This document shows, one piece after another, positions 1 through 11,123 of a DNA stretch of 64,000 bases. A program made the position numbers and the translations under genes. The stretch is from Elgaria multicarinata webbii. Its lineage: Eukaryota > Chordata > Lepidosauria > Squamata > Anguidae. Below the pieces are notes generated by a model. It searched no databases and was not told the origin of the DNA. It worked only from the letters and a program-made list of their open reading frames with translations. The first letter of the stretch is position 1, and every line of letters starts with the position of its first letter. The DNA lies in assembly GCF_023053635.1 (NCBI RefSeq), contig NC_086179.1, positions 14,601,501-14,665,500 on the forward strand, written 5' to 3'.

Positions 1-831
1 GCAGGAGGGAGGGGGCTCTGAGCTGGAGCTGGACCCAGGCACGGTGGAGAGGTGCCTGGCTGCTGCTTCCTCCCTCACTGGTGGCCTCTCCAGAGACAGT
101 TGACAGCAGGATGGAGGGGGCTCTCAGCTGGAGCTGGACCCAGGCACGGTGGAGAGGTGCCTGGCTGCTGCTTCCTCCCTCACTGGTGGCCTCTGCAGAG
201 ACAGTTGTTAGCAGGAGGGAGGGGGCTCTCAGCTGGAGCTGGACCCAGGCACGGTGGAGAGGTGCCTGGCTGCTGCTTCCTCCCTCACTGGTGGCCTCTG
301 CAGAGACAGTTGACAGCAGGAGGGAGGGGGCTCTCAGCTGGAGCTGGACCCAGGCACGGTGGAGAGGTGCCTGGCTGCTGCTTCCTCCCTCACTGGTGGC
401 CTCTCCGGAGACAGTTGGTAGCAGGAGGGAGGGGGCTCTCAGCTGGACCCAGGCACGGTGGAGAGGTGCCTGGCTGCTGCTTCCTCCCTCACTGGTGGCC
501 TCTGCAGTGACAGTTGGTAGCAGGAGGGAGGGGGCTCTCAGCTGGAGCTGGACCCAGGCACGGTGGAGAGGTGCCCGGCTGTTGCTTCCTCCCTCACTGG
601 TGGCCTCTCCGGAGACAGTTGGTAGCAGGAGGGAGGGGGCTCTCAGCTGGAGCTGGACCCAGGCACGGTGGAGAGGTGCCTGGCTGCTGCTTCCTCCCTC
701 ACTGGTGGCCTCTCCGGAGACAGTTGGTAGCAGGAGGGAGGGGGCTCTCAGCTGGAGCTGGACACAGGCACGGTGGAGAGGTGCCCGGCTGCTGCTTCCT
801 CCCTCACTGGTGGCCTCTCCGGAGACAGTTA
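1..831. repeat. 105-bp minisatellite, about 7.9 copies
   Basis: Units start at 1, 106, 211, 316, 421, 520, 625 and 730. The period is 105 bp except for one 99-bp unit that lacks 6 bp. Because 105 and 6 are both multiples of three, long open frames run through the array on the plus strand in more than one frame, with a 35-residue peptide period. The array begins at or beyond the left window edge and ends in CR1-like sequence. I see no start context, splice site or homology that argues for a protein, so I read it as a non-coding VNTR. Confidence 0.93.
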
Positions 832-834
832 TAT

Positions 835-1000
835 ATGCTTATGTACATTAGTTGCTGGGGACCATGGACAGGAGGGTGCTGTTGCACTCATGTTCTGCTT
901 GTGGATTTCTCGTGGTCAGTGGTTGGTCTCTCTGTGAACAGAATGTTGGATTAAATGGACCTTGGTCTGATCCAGCATGGCTCTTCTTATGTTCTAAAAT
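835..1000 (+). mobile_element. CR1/L3-type LINE 3' end
   Basis: The stretch ends in the block 'ggtctgatccagcatggc' followed by tcttcttatg, the 3' terminus shared by several CR1-clade copies in this window (compare 5,440-5,490 and 14,580-14,640). It is a 5'-truncated copy without coding capacity. Confidence 0.75.
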
Positions 1001-1014
1001 GTTGTAGTGTGGAG

Positions 1015-1285
1015 AGTTCCTGTTCAATGCCTGCCCTCCTTCAAAAAACTCCTTTTCCCAGCTAGTTTTCCATTCCCCTATCCTCAACTGTCTGTCAGCA
1101 CTCCATGGCCACTGAGCATGCTCAGTCTTCACTAGCCTGTTTGGGGGAGGATTTGGGGATATTTTTGCACTTCTGCAAACCTCAGGATCTCCTCCAAGTC
1201 TGCAAAAACTTCCCACTTCTGCGTGGGTAGAGCCATCGTGGCTACATAAACCATGGCACTTATGTCTGAATGTCAGCAATGGAAA
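1015..1285. repeat. dispersed repeat of unknown family
   Basis: It shares a core around ctgagcatgctcagtc and the following tgcttctgcaaa block with 24,225-24,480. The flanks differ, so it is an interspersed repeat. I do not recognise the family. Confidence 0.4.
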
Positions 1286-1620
1286 AAAATGATAATAAAC
1301 CTTCCTTGCCTTTTGCCTTCTTCATTGTTCTGCCCTTTTGTGGTCTCTGTCTGGTTGTATCTTTAGGCTGGGCCAAAATGCTAGCTTAGACTGTTCCATC
1401 ATTAGAAGGGAACCAGCTTAGGCCAACCCATTTATGCTATCAGCTCCTAACGAGACCACCAATAGCCCAAGAGAATTCAGATATTGAACCTTTTTTTTAT
1501 CCTTTGCATCTTGTTAGTTTTTAAAGTATTTTAATTTGTGATTGTGCAGCAAGCTGACATATAAATTCAGCAAATGGCTGAATAAAATAAATGTGTTGTA
1601 AGAAACCAACATCAGTCCAT

Positions 1621-1690
1621 AAATAGGGGGTTGGACTCGATGGCCTTATAGGCCCCTTCCAACTCTACTGTTCTATGATTCTACGATTCT
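1621..1690 (+). mobile_element. CR1 LINE 3' terminus
   Basis: It contains ggttggactcgatggcc, the cttccaactctac block and a terminal attctatg-type microrepeat, the standard CR1 3' end. Only about 70 bp remain. Confidence 0.85.
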
Positions 1691-2464
1691 TTTTGTTGCT
1701 TTCTTGCCTACTACTGAGTGGTAGCTGTAGTACTGTGTTGCTGCTGCTGGTCTTTTCAGTTCCTTAATGAATTTTGCCGCCTTCTTTGATGCAATCTCCC
1801 AACTGTCAGCGTTCAAAGGGAATCTCCCCCTGATATTTTAAAGCACCAAATCAGGCAACCTTGAGCGCCTTTTCCATTCTCAGATGTAATCAGTTCCTCT
1901 TGTCATTATCCGTCTGTGATTCTTGGCCCTTTCATCGGAGACCTTCCGATGAAGCAGAGATGACATCATTCGTCATGCCATGAGGAGGCTGCTTTTGACA
2001 GTTCTATTTTGCTGCCCATTATCAAACTGCACCAGTGTCATTCAGCGTTGCTTCTGTCTGTCCACGGAAACCCAAATTAGTTCTGCCAGCGGAACTTGCA
2101 AGACCACTGTGCTTTCGCAGACGCTCACTTCTAATTCCTACACAGGTGGTGTAGGTCGACTAAGCTGCAATATGTCAAAGCAGAGAACCTATAGTACAAA
2201 TTGACTAGCATGTAATTCTAGCCCTGAAAAAATATTTTCTTTTGAGAAAAATCAAACCGCTATATATTCATTTGTTTCCATTTTCGTAGCCGTTGCATCT
2301 ATTTATTTGTGAGGCAGAATGCCTCTTAAGATGTGCCGACCACCTCAGGTTTTTGTAAGTAATTATAAAAATACGTGTTCTATCTCTCCATATCTTGTGC
2401 AGATTAATCAGAAGTGCCTTTTTAATCAATAAAAAGGTGTTTTCATTGATTTATCAAATCAATT
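1691..2464. other. unassigned sequence
   Basis: No gene or repeat recognised. A 74-codon plus-strand frame (1,980-2,204) begins with a hydrophobic run and has several cysteines, but it matches nothing I know and has no supporting splice or promoter context. Confidence 0.5.
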
Positions 2465-3840
2465 AATTGGCCAAATATTGCAGCCTTATTGACAAACTGA
2501 AAGCAAATAAATTACCAGGCCCAGATGGTATCCAACCTAGAGTTCTCAATTTTGAAATTGTGGACCTTCTAACAAAAATATGCAACATGTCCCTAAGCTC
2601 AGCCTCTGTACCAGAGGACTGGAAGATCCACCATTTTCTCCCCAAAATTGACATCCGTTCCAAGTAAATTGGTTGAAAACATTATTAAAGACACAATTGG
2701 TAAGCATATAAAAGAGCATGTCCTGCTGAAGAAGAATCAACACAGCTTATGCAAAGGCAAGTCCTGCCTCACTAATCTTCTAGAATTCTTTGAGAGTGTC
2801 AACAAACATTTAGACAGGTGTGATCCGGTGCACATTGTTTACTTAGACTTCCAAAAGGCTTTTGATAAAGTCCCTCACCAAAGACTCCGGAACAAATTTA
2901 GCAGTCATGGAATAAGAGGAGAGGACCTCTTATGGTCAGTAACTGGTTAAAGAACAGAAAGCAGAGAGTAGGAATAAATGGTCAATTTTCCTGATGGAGG
3001 GAGCTAAATAGTGGGGTCCCACAGGGATCGGTATTGGGACCAATACTTTTCAACTTGTTTGTAAATGATCTAGAATTAGGATTGAGCAGTGAAGCGGCCA
3101 AGTTTGCTGATGACACCACATTATTCAAGGTTGTTAAAACACAAAGGGATTGTGAAGAGCTCCAAAGGGATCTCTCCAAGCTGGGAGAGTGGGCATCCAA
3201 ATGGCAGATGCAGTTCAATGTAAGTAAGTGTAAGGTGATGCACGTTGGAGGGGGGACCAACTTCAAGTATAACCTGATGGGATCTGAGCTGGCAATGACT
3301 GAACAAGAAAGAGATCTTGGGGTTGTGATGGACAGCTCGATGAAAATATCCACCCAGTGTGTGGCAGCTGTGCAACCACACTTAGAATTCTGTGTACAGT
3401 TCTGGTCACCACACCTAAAAAAAATATTATATAGGGTGACCATATTTTGGAAACCAAAAAGGAGGACAACATGGTCGCCCCCAACGGGGTGTGTCCAGTA
3501 CCAAGGGGGCGTGCCCACCTGAACATAGCCTTGGTCACATGTCTGATTTTACAGCACACATTTAAGACAAATCTGTTCTACATAACATCTTAATGTTAAA
3601 ATCACTGAAATAAAGAACAAGTGAGAGATTCAATGTATCTGAAATTAACTTCACTCACTCCTACTTTTGTAGGTTTTGCTGTACTTTGAAGCTTTTGCTA
3701 TACTCTGTGTGTTACATTCTCCCCTTCCCTCAAATATCTTTTCTGACTGTATCTTCACTCATTGCAAGCTGCTGTTGTTGTTAACAGGGTTTGCTACTGG
3801 CCCCAGATCTGTTTCAAGTTTGGTATGGCTAAAGTTCTAC

Positions 3841-4407
3841 CTTGTGCAAAATGCAGCGGCCAGATTGATTTCGGGAACCAGAAGGTTTGACCATATAACA
3901 CCTGCTCTGGTCCGCTTGCACTGGCTGCCTGTATGTTTCCGAGCCCAATTCAAGGTGCTGGTTTTGGCCTATAAAGCCTTACACGGCTTGGGACCACAAT
4001 ACCTGACGGAACGCCTCTCCCGACGTGAATATACCCGGTCACTACGTTCAACATCTAAGGTCCTCTTCCGGGTGCCTACTCCGAGAGAGGCTCGGAGTGT
4101 GGCAACAAGGGACAGGGCCTTTTCGGTGGTGGCCCCCAGACTATGGAATGATCTCCCTGACGAGGCTCGCCTGGCGCCAACGCTGCTATCTTTCCGGTGC
4201 CAGGTTAAGACTTTCCTCTTTGCCCAGGCATATGGCGGCACATCCTAATTACCCACATGTTTAGTTTTTAATCAGTTTTTAATGCTTTATGTGTGTATGT
4301 TCTGTGTTTTAGAGTTTTAAATTTTGTATACTTGTTTTTACTTCAATTTTAGAATTTCTGTAAACCGCTCAGAGAGCTCTGGCTATGGGAGCGGTATATA
4401 AGTTTAA

Positions 4408-4447
<40 letters not shown>
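3841..4447 (+). mobile_element. L2 LINE 3' end, nested
   Basis: An open frame from about 3,841 to 4,248 encodes the L2 reverse-transcriptase C-terminus (QNAAARLISG, LHWLPVCFR, YKALHGLGPQYL, RAFSVVAPRLWNDLP). It is followed by the L2 3' UTR (aaccgctcagagagct) and a (TAAA)n tail. It interrupts the first unit of the 152-bp repeat of the host element, so it is younger than that element. Confidence 0.92.
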
Positions 4448-4449
4448 AA

Positions 4450-4808
4450 AAGCTATCATGGTGCCAACTTTCAGCTCTTTATCTTTAAAAATGACAGTTT
4501 AAAAAATAATAATTTTAAAATTTCATTTTTAAAAAAAATCCTAAAAAATCAATGGATGAACGGATCAGTTTCAAATTTGGTGTGGCTAAAGCTCTACCTA
4601 AATCCTTTCATGGTGCAAAGTTTCATCTCTTTATCTTTAAAAATAATGATTTAAAGAATAATAATTTTAAAACCTCAATTTTTAAAAAAATCCTAAAAAA
4701 TCAATGGATGAACGGATCTGTTTCAAATTTGGTATGACTAAAGCTCTTCCTAAGAGCTACCATTGTGCCAAGTTTCATGTCTTTATCTTAAAAAATGACG
4801 GAGTTATA
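4450..4808. repeat. 152-bp tandem repeat inside hAT-like element
   Basis: The unit carrying atggatgaacggatc starts at 4,552 and 4,704. The first unit is split by the L2 (3,805-3,840 plus 4,450-4,551). The spacing, and the motifs ggtgccaa and gacggag, recall the 155-bp repeat at 62,145-62,710. Confidence 0.85.
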
Positions 4809-5756
4809 AGCATTTTTGTTAATTTCCATTAGAGCTGTTCTTTGAAAAAAAAATCCGGATTTCCCCTCCCCCTCCCGGATTTGCCACCCAAAAACCCAGA
4901 TAAATCCGGGCATATGGTCATATGGTCACCCTATATAGAGCTGGAAAAAGTGCAGAAAAGGGCAACAAAAATGATTAAGGGGTGGAGCATCTCCCCTATG
5001 AGGGAAGGTTAAAACAGCTGGGATTGTTTAGCTTGGAAAATAGGAGGCTATGGGGAGACATGATAGAGGTGTACAAAATTATGCATGGCATGGAGAATGT
5101 GGATAGGGAGACATTTTTCTCCCTCTTAAAATATTAGAAACTGGGGTCCTCCCATGAAGCTGATTGGTAGGAGATTCAGGACAAATAAAAGGAAATACTT
5201 CTTCACACAGCACATAATTAAATTATGGAATTCACTACCACAAGATGTAATGATGGCCACCAATTTGGATGGCTTTTAAAGGGGGTTAGATAAATTCCTG
5301 GCTGAGAACGGTACCAATGGCTACAAGCCCTGATGGTTGTGTGTACTAGTTGCTGGGGAACATGGGTGGGAGGGTGCTGTTGCATCATGTCCTGCTTGTG
5401 GGTCCCTGGTCGACAGCTGGTTGGCCACTGTGTGACAGAGTGCTGGACTAGATGGACCCTTGGTCTGATCCAGCATGGCACTTCTGTTCTTAAGACTATA
5501 TTACAATGTTTTACTTTTGATTTTATAGCATATGCTTAATATTAAAAGAAGCCCTTTAAAAATCCCTTTCCCCCTTATGCACATGTCATTCCAATAGTTT
5601 TGATAGTATTTTTTGGTAGTATTTTTCCATTTCTTTTGCTCTCTAGTTCTCTTAATATTGTCTTGTCATGCAACTAAACTCACTGTTTGACAGATGTAAT
5701 TTTAGATGGCATCAATAGCAGTATAGTTTCTAAATCATGGGAATGAATAGCTGTAC

Positions 5757-6262
5757 TTTGTGCTGGTCAGACCTCACCTCAAATACTGTATCCAGTTCTG
5801 GACACCCATTTTAAGAACGATTCAGATGAATTGGAACGAGTTCAGGGAAGGGCAACAAAGATGACTAGAAACTAAGTCCTATGAGGAAAGATGGAAGGAA
5901 CTAGGTATATTTAGCCTTGAGAAGAGGTCTGAGAAAGGATATGGTAGCACTTTTGAAGTACCCAAAGGACTGTCCCGCAGAAGAGGATTGCAACCTGTTC
6001 TCTACCATCCAAGTCTACAGGACATGAAATAATGGCCTTATTATTTAATAAATGCAGATTTCAGTTGAACATCAGGAAAAACTTCCTATTGGAGAGTCAG
6101 AGCAGTCAGGCAGTGGAACCAGCTGCCTGGGGAAGGTGGTGGGCTCTCCGTTGCTAGAGGTATTCAGACAGAAACAGGACAGCCATTTGTCAGGGATGCT
6201 TGAAACTGGATCCCTCAACTGAGCAGCGGATTGGACTCGATGGCTTAAACACCCCATTTCAG
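5757..6262 (+). mobile_element. CR1 LINE 3' portion
   Basis: It holds the CR1 C-terminus (a gtgctggtcagacctcacc block, a gagaagagg block, cttcctattggagagtc) and part of the 3' UTR with ggattggactcgatggc. It is 5'-truncated and degraded. Confidence 0.85.
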
Positions 6263-6277
6263 CGCTTATGATGCTGT

Positions 6278-6671
6278 GGCCATAGCTAGACGGGGCTTTA
6301 TCCCAGGGTGATCCCCAGGGGATCCTGGGATCAGGGAGGGATGATCCCTCCCTTGCCCCAGGATCTCGTCCTCTACTTTGGCCCCGGTTTTTCTGTGGTC
6401 CCAGGTGTCGCAGGTTGACACGGCTCCGCGCCCATTTGGGGTAGGGTGGGGGGGAGCGAGGAAAGTAATTTAAATTTTAAAAAATACTTAGCATTTGCGC
6501 ACGAGCGTTCGTGCGCTGCTGCCCTTTAAGTTTTAAAAAATGGCGGGCGCGACACCTCTCCTTCTGAGGTCATCGCACGTCACATGTAAACAGAGGAGGG
6601 ATCTCACTATAAATAAAACACGAGATCTTCCCTCCTCTGTCGCAGGCTAACAGGTAGGTCTAGCTAAGGCC
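6278..6671. mobile_element. PIF/Harbinger-like non-autonomous element
   Basis: Terminal inverted repeats GGCCATAGCTAGAC and GTCTAGCTAAGGCC bound 394 bp. The interior is CpG-rich with a gcgcacgagcgttcgtgcgc palindrome. Sister copies carry 3-bp duplications; here the flanks TGT and TAT agree at two of three bases. Confidence 0.75.
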
Positions 6672-7430
6672 TATGAAATGAAAGCAGTTGCGAGAATAAT
6701 AGCATTCTCAGTATACCTCTGGATGCCTGAATGAGAGAAACCCCCAGAAGTGGAGCAAGAAAGCCCTGCAGGGACCTCTGTGGGTGATGGAGCTTAAAGA
6801 GACATGGCCATGCTGGACTCAACGCAAGGATTTATTTATTTAAAGTATTTTATTCCACTGCTCAGGTGACAGGGATGAATCACTCCTACCTGAATCTCTA
6901 TCGCTACTGGTCAACAAGAGCCAGACTGTTATGACTTGATCCCAAGCTTTGCAGGCATATGTGAAGGTCTGTTTGTTTGACAGCATAGAGCTATCAGAAA
7001 CGGTTTCCTCTAATGTTGTATGATTTATATGAAAAGGTCAGCTTGCTCTTCACCTTGGGGAGGGGGGAATGTAAAAATCCAGCCATAATGGGCCCTCACC
7101 ATTTCAAATTAAAATCTCTTTTGGCAGGTTGACAACAACCTTAACAATTCCATACCTCTTTATTTTGAACTGGAAATATGACCTTATGGATATTTCAACT
7201 TTCTTCTTCCAGCTCCAAGATTAATTGGAGGTCTTTAAGCTACCCACACCCAACCACTGAGTGTGAGTTAGTGTATTGTGTGAACCCAGCCAGTGTGCGT
7301 AAAGTTCTGGGAAAGACGATTGAGGTGAAAACAGCTTTCCCCGTTTGCTGAATCACTTTGCTAATAGAGGAATCCGGTAGAATGCTGAATCTACAGAAAA
7401 GCTATCTTACATTTTTGAGAGGTTTCTTGC
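6672..7430. other. unassigned sequence
   Basis: No gene recognised. A short ttatttatttaaagtatttta run near 6,832 may be the tail of an old LINE. Confidence 0.45.
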
Positions 7431-7768
7431 TCAGAGGGATAAAGATTTTGGAATTGTTGTAGATCACAAGCTGAATGTGAGCCAACACTGTGATGTGGCT
7501 GCAAAAAAGGCAAATGCTATTGGGCTGCATTAGTAGAAGCATAGCTTCCAAATCGCACGAGGTACTGATTCCCCTCTATTCAGCACTGGCTAGGCCTCAT
7601 CTTGAGTAGTACATCCAATTCTGGGCACCATACTTCAAGAAGGATGCAGACAAGCTGGAAGGGGTTCAGAGGAGGGCAACGAGGATGATCAGGAGTCTGG
7701 AAACAAAGGCCCATGAGGAGAGACGGAAAGAACTGGGCATGTTTAGCCTGGAGAAGAGAAGCAACATC
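7431..7768 (+). mobile_element. CR1 LINE fragment
   Basis: It reads as CR1 ORF2 C-terminal sequence (a gattttggaattgttgtag block, a gcaaatgctattgggctgc block, a cagaggagggcaacg block) and stops at gagaagagaagc without a 3' UTR. Truncated at both ends. Confidence 0.88.
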
Positions 7769-8434
7769 TAAAACTGAATCTTCCGGTCTCATCCAAACTC
7801 TTCCAGATCAGTTTGTCCTTCCATTAGTAAGGAAGTGTCAATTAATTTCTTCCAGTTCCTTTCTGGCTCACTATGTTCTCTGTTAAAATGTGCCATGAAC
7901 ACTGAAGTTCAAAGGTCATGTAGCTTTATTTTATTTTATTTTAAATACCATAGTAACATGACGTCATATTAAGTACGGGTGTGGTGGCAATTTTCTCTCA
8001 AATTATCGGTCACAGTGACCGTGGTCCATTATCCTTTTCTTTCATATAAGACTTGGTTGGTACATTAAAGAATTGTCACCTCTAGCCAATGGAATATCAG
8101 TCCAGAGCATACCAGGTATGTGTGAAGTTTCAACGCATCTAAAAGGTGATGAACTGCATTAAACTTTCCAAATCAAGAGTCTGAAGAAAAGTCTCATTAG
8201 TGAGCAATGGCTTATATTATGTGATGAGTGGATATATAAGGCATGAGCAAATCAAGTTGTTCAATTTACAGCACTGAAGTTCCTAGCTTTTCAAAGTACT
8301 GTGCTATCTCTAATCATGACTAATTGTATTAAGCAAAGTGAGCCCAATGCTATTAAACACATTTCCGGTTTTGTCATAAATTGTCTTGATCTATAGCTAA
8401 CTGCAGCTATCTTTGGAGTTTAAGTTTGATCTCC
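7769..8434. other. unassigned sequence
   Basis: No coding exon or repeat recognised. A short ttattttattttatttt run lies near 7,927. Confidence 0.45.
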
Positions 8435-8935
8435 CTAGGGAATTGGTTCCATTGTCATACTGCTCTAACAGTCAGGAAGTTTTTTCTGATGTCCAGCCGG
8501 AATCTGGCTTCCTGTAACTTTAGCCCAGTATTCCATATCCTGCACTCTGGGATGATCGAGAAGAGATCCTAGCCCTCTTCTGTGTGACAACCTTTTAAGT
8601 ATTTGAAGAGTTCTATCCTTTCTCCCCTCAATCTTCTCTTCTCCAGGCTAAACATTCCCAGTTCTTTCAGTCTCTCCTCATAGGGCTTTGTTTCCAGACC
8701 TCTGTTCATCCTCGTTGCCCTCCTCTGAACCCCTTCCAGCTTGTCTGCATCCTTTGTGATCTACAACAATTCCGAGATCCTTCTCGCTTGTAGTATTGCT
8801 GAGCGAAGTATCCCCCATCTTGTAACCGTGCATCTGGTTTCTTTTTCCTAGGTGCAGAACTTGGCATTGATCCCTATTAAAAGTCATTGTGTTGTTTTCA
8901 GCCCAGCGCTGCAGCCTATCAAGATCACCCAGCCT
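8435..8935 (-). mobile_element. CR1 LINE fragment, minus strand
   Basis: The reverse complement gives CR1 ORF2 C-terminus; a MTFNRDQCQVLHLGKRNQ motif lies near 8,830-8,887, followed downstream by the LEKRRLRG-type segment. Frameshifted and without its 3' end. Confidence 0.9.
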
Positions 8936-9147
8936 TCACCACCCTGGTGCCCTCTTGATGTGTTGGAGTCAGTGGTGTAGCAGGGCCAGGGCTTGCAAGG
9001 ATACAGCATGGGGACTTTTTGATGAGCAGGAACAATGACATCACCTGCCTCCTTCATCAGGCATTCGTGTTCTGTCTGAACATAGCAGCAATTTTCACGA
9101 TAGTTTTATTGTTTTTTTTGGGGGGGAGGAATGAATGAATTGAGTTT

Positions 9148-9228
9148 CCTAGAAACTTTGGCCATGCTTGCTGGGAATGATGGGTATTGCAGCCCAACAC
9201 ACCTGAAAGGTACAAGAGTGGGGAAGGT
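9148..9228. repeat. short palindromic repeat (ctggc-tgggaatgatggg type)
   Basis: Matches one half of the dispersed palindromic repeat seen more fully at 18,147-18,273, 37,164-37,265 and 48,090-48,221 (gctgggaatgatggg followed by gcagcccaacacacct). Confidence 0.55.
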
Positions 9229-9668
9229 TTTAGTCAGCATTTTTTTTTTACTAGGGCTGGGGAGAAATGGGTTCAGATCCCCATTCAACCACAGGCTGCA
9301 ATTGGTTAGCACTGATCTACAATATTGCATTAAAAAACAAAAACTAAAAAACAAAACAAAATAAGATGTACAAGCTATTATGCAGTCACTATTCCTGGAA
9401 GTATAGTTTTTCAATCATTTTAAAAATCTGCCCACTAGGTAACACTACCCAAATTTGGCTTCTATTGACACTTTTCTTAATCTCCAACTTTAGTAATATA
9501 AGAAGTACCAATTTTTTAAAATTATTATTATTTCTGTTTTCTGCCCTATAAGTGGCTCATGTGTATTGCACAGCAGTCAAGGCATGTCCTAAGAACTGCT
9601 GGTGTTTATATTTTCAAATAAGGAACAGCCATAGTGTTTCCTTGTCCCAGTAAGCTTTGATGCAACTT

Positions 9669-9957
9669 TAGGGTGACCGTATGGAAAGGAGGACAGGGAT
9701 CCTGTGTAGAAAAGGGAATTCCAACAGGTGTCATTTGTATGCATGCAGCACCTGGAGAAATCCCCTCTTCATCACAACAGTTAAAGCTGCAGGAGCCCTG
9801 CCCTCTTTGGTATCAGCTCATTCTAGCTATACTCCTGCAGCTTTAACTGTCGTGATGAAGAGGGGATTTCTCCAGGTGCTGCATGCATACAAATGACACC
9901 TGCTGGAATTCCCTTTTCTATACAGGAGCCCTGTCCTCATTTTCCTATAGTCACCCT
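9669..9957. mobile_element. palindromic hAT MITE, family A
   Basis: Starts TAGGGTGACCGTATGG and ends CTATAGTCACCCTG. The two halves are near-perfect inverted copies about 140 bp long, so the element folds back on itself. It carries no coding sequence. The 8-bp flanks are only partly alike; exact duplications are seen in sister copies. Confidence 0.88.
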
Positions 9958-10216
9958 GTCAACCTGAAACCTGTTTTACATCCAGCTCGGCCTTACCTGA
10001 GCCTACTCAACACCTTCTCCACTCTATCTAAAGTGTTGTGTCCTGACATCTTTGAGGCTTGTCCATCATATCCAGCTCACCCTCCATTTGTCTGTTTTTC
10101 ACACCATTTTGTATTTGACTTTCTGGAGGAATCAAAAGCTTGCTCAATAGTTCCTGACATTTCAATTGGCCCTTCTGAAGGTATTGCCCCTACTGCTAAA
10201 TTTTAATCCCCCACCC

Positions 10217-10882
10217 GGCGCAAGCGCTTGGAAGGCGAGACCTGCGTTTGAGGACCTTTGCTGAGGAGAGAAAGATGGCGGTGCAGAAAGCCGTTTACAT
10301 CCTGGTCGCCGACCCCGCCGCCACGAGCAATGTTAAGGGCGTCATTCACTTCGAGCAGGAGGGTAGTGGGGAAGTAGTTCTTTCAGGACGTATTGAAGGG
10401 TTGGCTCCAGGGAAACATGGGTTCCATGGCCATGAATTTGGAGACAATACAAATGGATGTACCAGTGCAGGCCCTCACTTCAATCCTGAGCACAAAAACC
10501 ATGGTGGACCAGAGGATAAAGAGAGGCATGTTGGTGATCTTGGAAATGTGACTGCAAATAATTCAGGTGTGGCAGAAGTGTCAATACGGGACCATATTAT
10601 TTCTCTGTCAGGACCACATTTAATTATTGGACATACTATGGTGGTTCATGAAAAAGTAGATGATCTGGGGAAAGGTGGAACTGAAGAGAGCTTGAAGACT
10701 GGAAATGCTGGTGCACGTCTAGCTTGTGGTGTGATTGGACTAGCTAAGGCATAGATACTTCAAGATTGGCATAGTGTACCAAAAGCAACCTGTGGAATGT
10801 AAATGTACCTGTGCAGTTATCAATGATCTGGCTTTGTTGTGTAAAGAGCAACCATTTAATCTTATGGCTCTGTTAGATGGAA
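10217..10882 (+). other. SOD1 retroposition unit with 15-bp duplication
   Basis: TTTAATCCCCCACCC occurs at 10,202-10,216 and again at 10,883-10,897, exactly bounding the 5' UTR, intronless coding frame and 3' UTR of a SOD1 mRNA copy. That is a target-site duplication of the size LINE machinery makes. There is no poly(A) tail or AATAAA before the right duplication, so the 3' end was truncated or the tail was lost. Confidence 0.88.
10275..10754 (+). CDS. SOD1: Cu/Zn superoxide dismutase retrocopy, intact frame
   Basis: Cytosolic Cu/Zn superoxide dismutase disproportionates superoxide to oxygen and peroxide as a homodimer. The frame encodes 159 residues from ATG at 10,275 (first true ATG, context aaagATGGCG) to TAG. 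Family members have about 153. The surplus lies in the N-terminal strand. All active-site residues align with a constant +5 offset from human numbering: copper ligands H51, H53, H68 and H125; zinc ligands H68, H76, H85 and D88; arginine R148; disulfide cysteines C62 and C151. One odd change is Gly at 52 in HGFHGHEF, where the family has a hydrophobic residue. The parent gene has introns and this copy has none, which with the flanking duplication marks a retrocopy. The intact frame means either a young copy or a retained retrogene; no promoter is evident, so expression is unknown. Confidence 0.93.
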   Translation: MAVQKAVYILVADPAATSNVKGVIHFEQEGSGEVVLSGRIEGLAPGKHGFHGHEFGDNTNGCTSAGPHFNPEHKNHGGPEDKERHVGDLGNVTANNSGVAEVSIRDHIISLSGPHLIIGHTMVVHEKVDDLGKGGTEESLKTGNAGARLACGVIGLAKA

Positions 10883-10897
10883 TTTAATCCCCCACCC

Positions 10898-11123
10898 CCA
10901 CCTCCAATGCCCCAAATCCATCTATTCCTTCAAACAAATTAATTTCAGTGAGTGTTAAGAGTCAAATGGTGAAGAGCAAATGAGTGCAATTTGAATAATT
11001 CTGGTTAGTCATCCAGCCTTATTAACCGCAGGTTGGAGTGGGGTTAGATTCTGAGATCCGAACTGTAGAGCAAAACGTCGAGTGCATGTCAAAACTGATG
11101 AAGTCATAGATGTGCTGTCTTAG
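10898..11123. other. unassigned sequence
   Basis: Nothing recognised between the SOD1 copy and the next MITE. Confidence 0.5.

Larger units (their letters stand above)
3432..4933. mobile_element. hAT-like element (TAGGGTGACCATATTT ends) inside CR1
   Basis: The ends are TAGGGTGACCATA and TATGGTCACCCTA, inverted copies. TATA flanks both ends (3,428-3,431 and 4,934-4,937); a full 8-bp duplication is not readable here, but a sister copy at 29,744-30,162 has one. The interior carries a 152-bp tandem repeat and a later L2 insertion. No transposase is seen. Confidence 0.8.
2465..5495 (+). mobile_element. CR1-clade LINE, 5'-truncated, split by a DNA element
   Basis: Two pieces, 2,465-3,431 and 4,934-5,495, flank a later insertion. 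The first piece reads as reverse transcriptase in several frames: a PGPDGIQPRV motif near 2,518, YLDFQKAFDKVP near 2,845 and an intact FADD catalytic box at 3,103-3,114. It runs on to a C-terminal VQFWSPHLKK motif near 3,400. The second piece continues the C-terminus and 3' UTR to the CR1/L3 terminus. Frame changes and stops make it inactive. The join is confirmed by the uninterrupted homologue at 63,652-64,000. Confidence 0.9.

Noticed and set aside
52-954. Long plus-strand open frames through the left minisatellite
   Set aside because: They follow from a stop-free 105-bp unit read in several phases; no start, splice site or homology supports a protein.
1980-2204. 74-codon frame with a hydrophobic start and cysteines
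   Set aside because: It resembles a signal peptide by chance; I found no partner exon or homologue.
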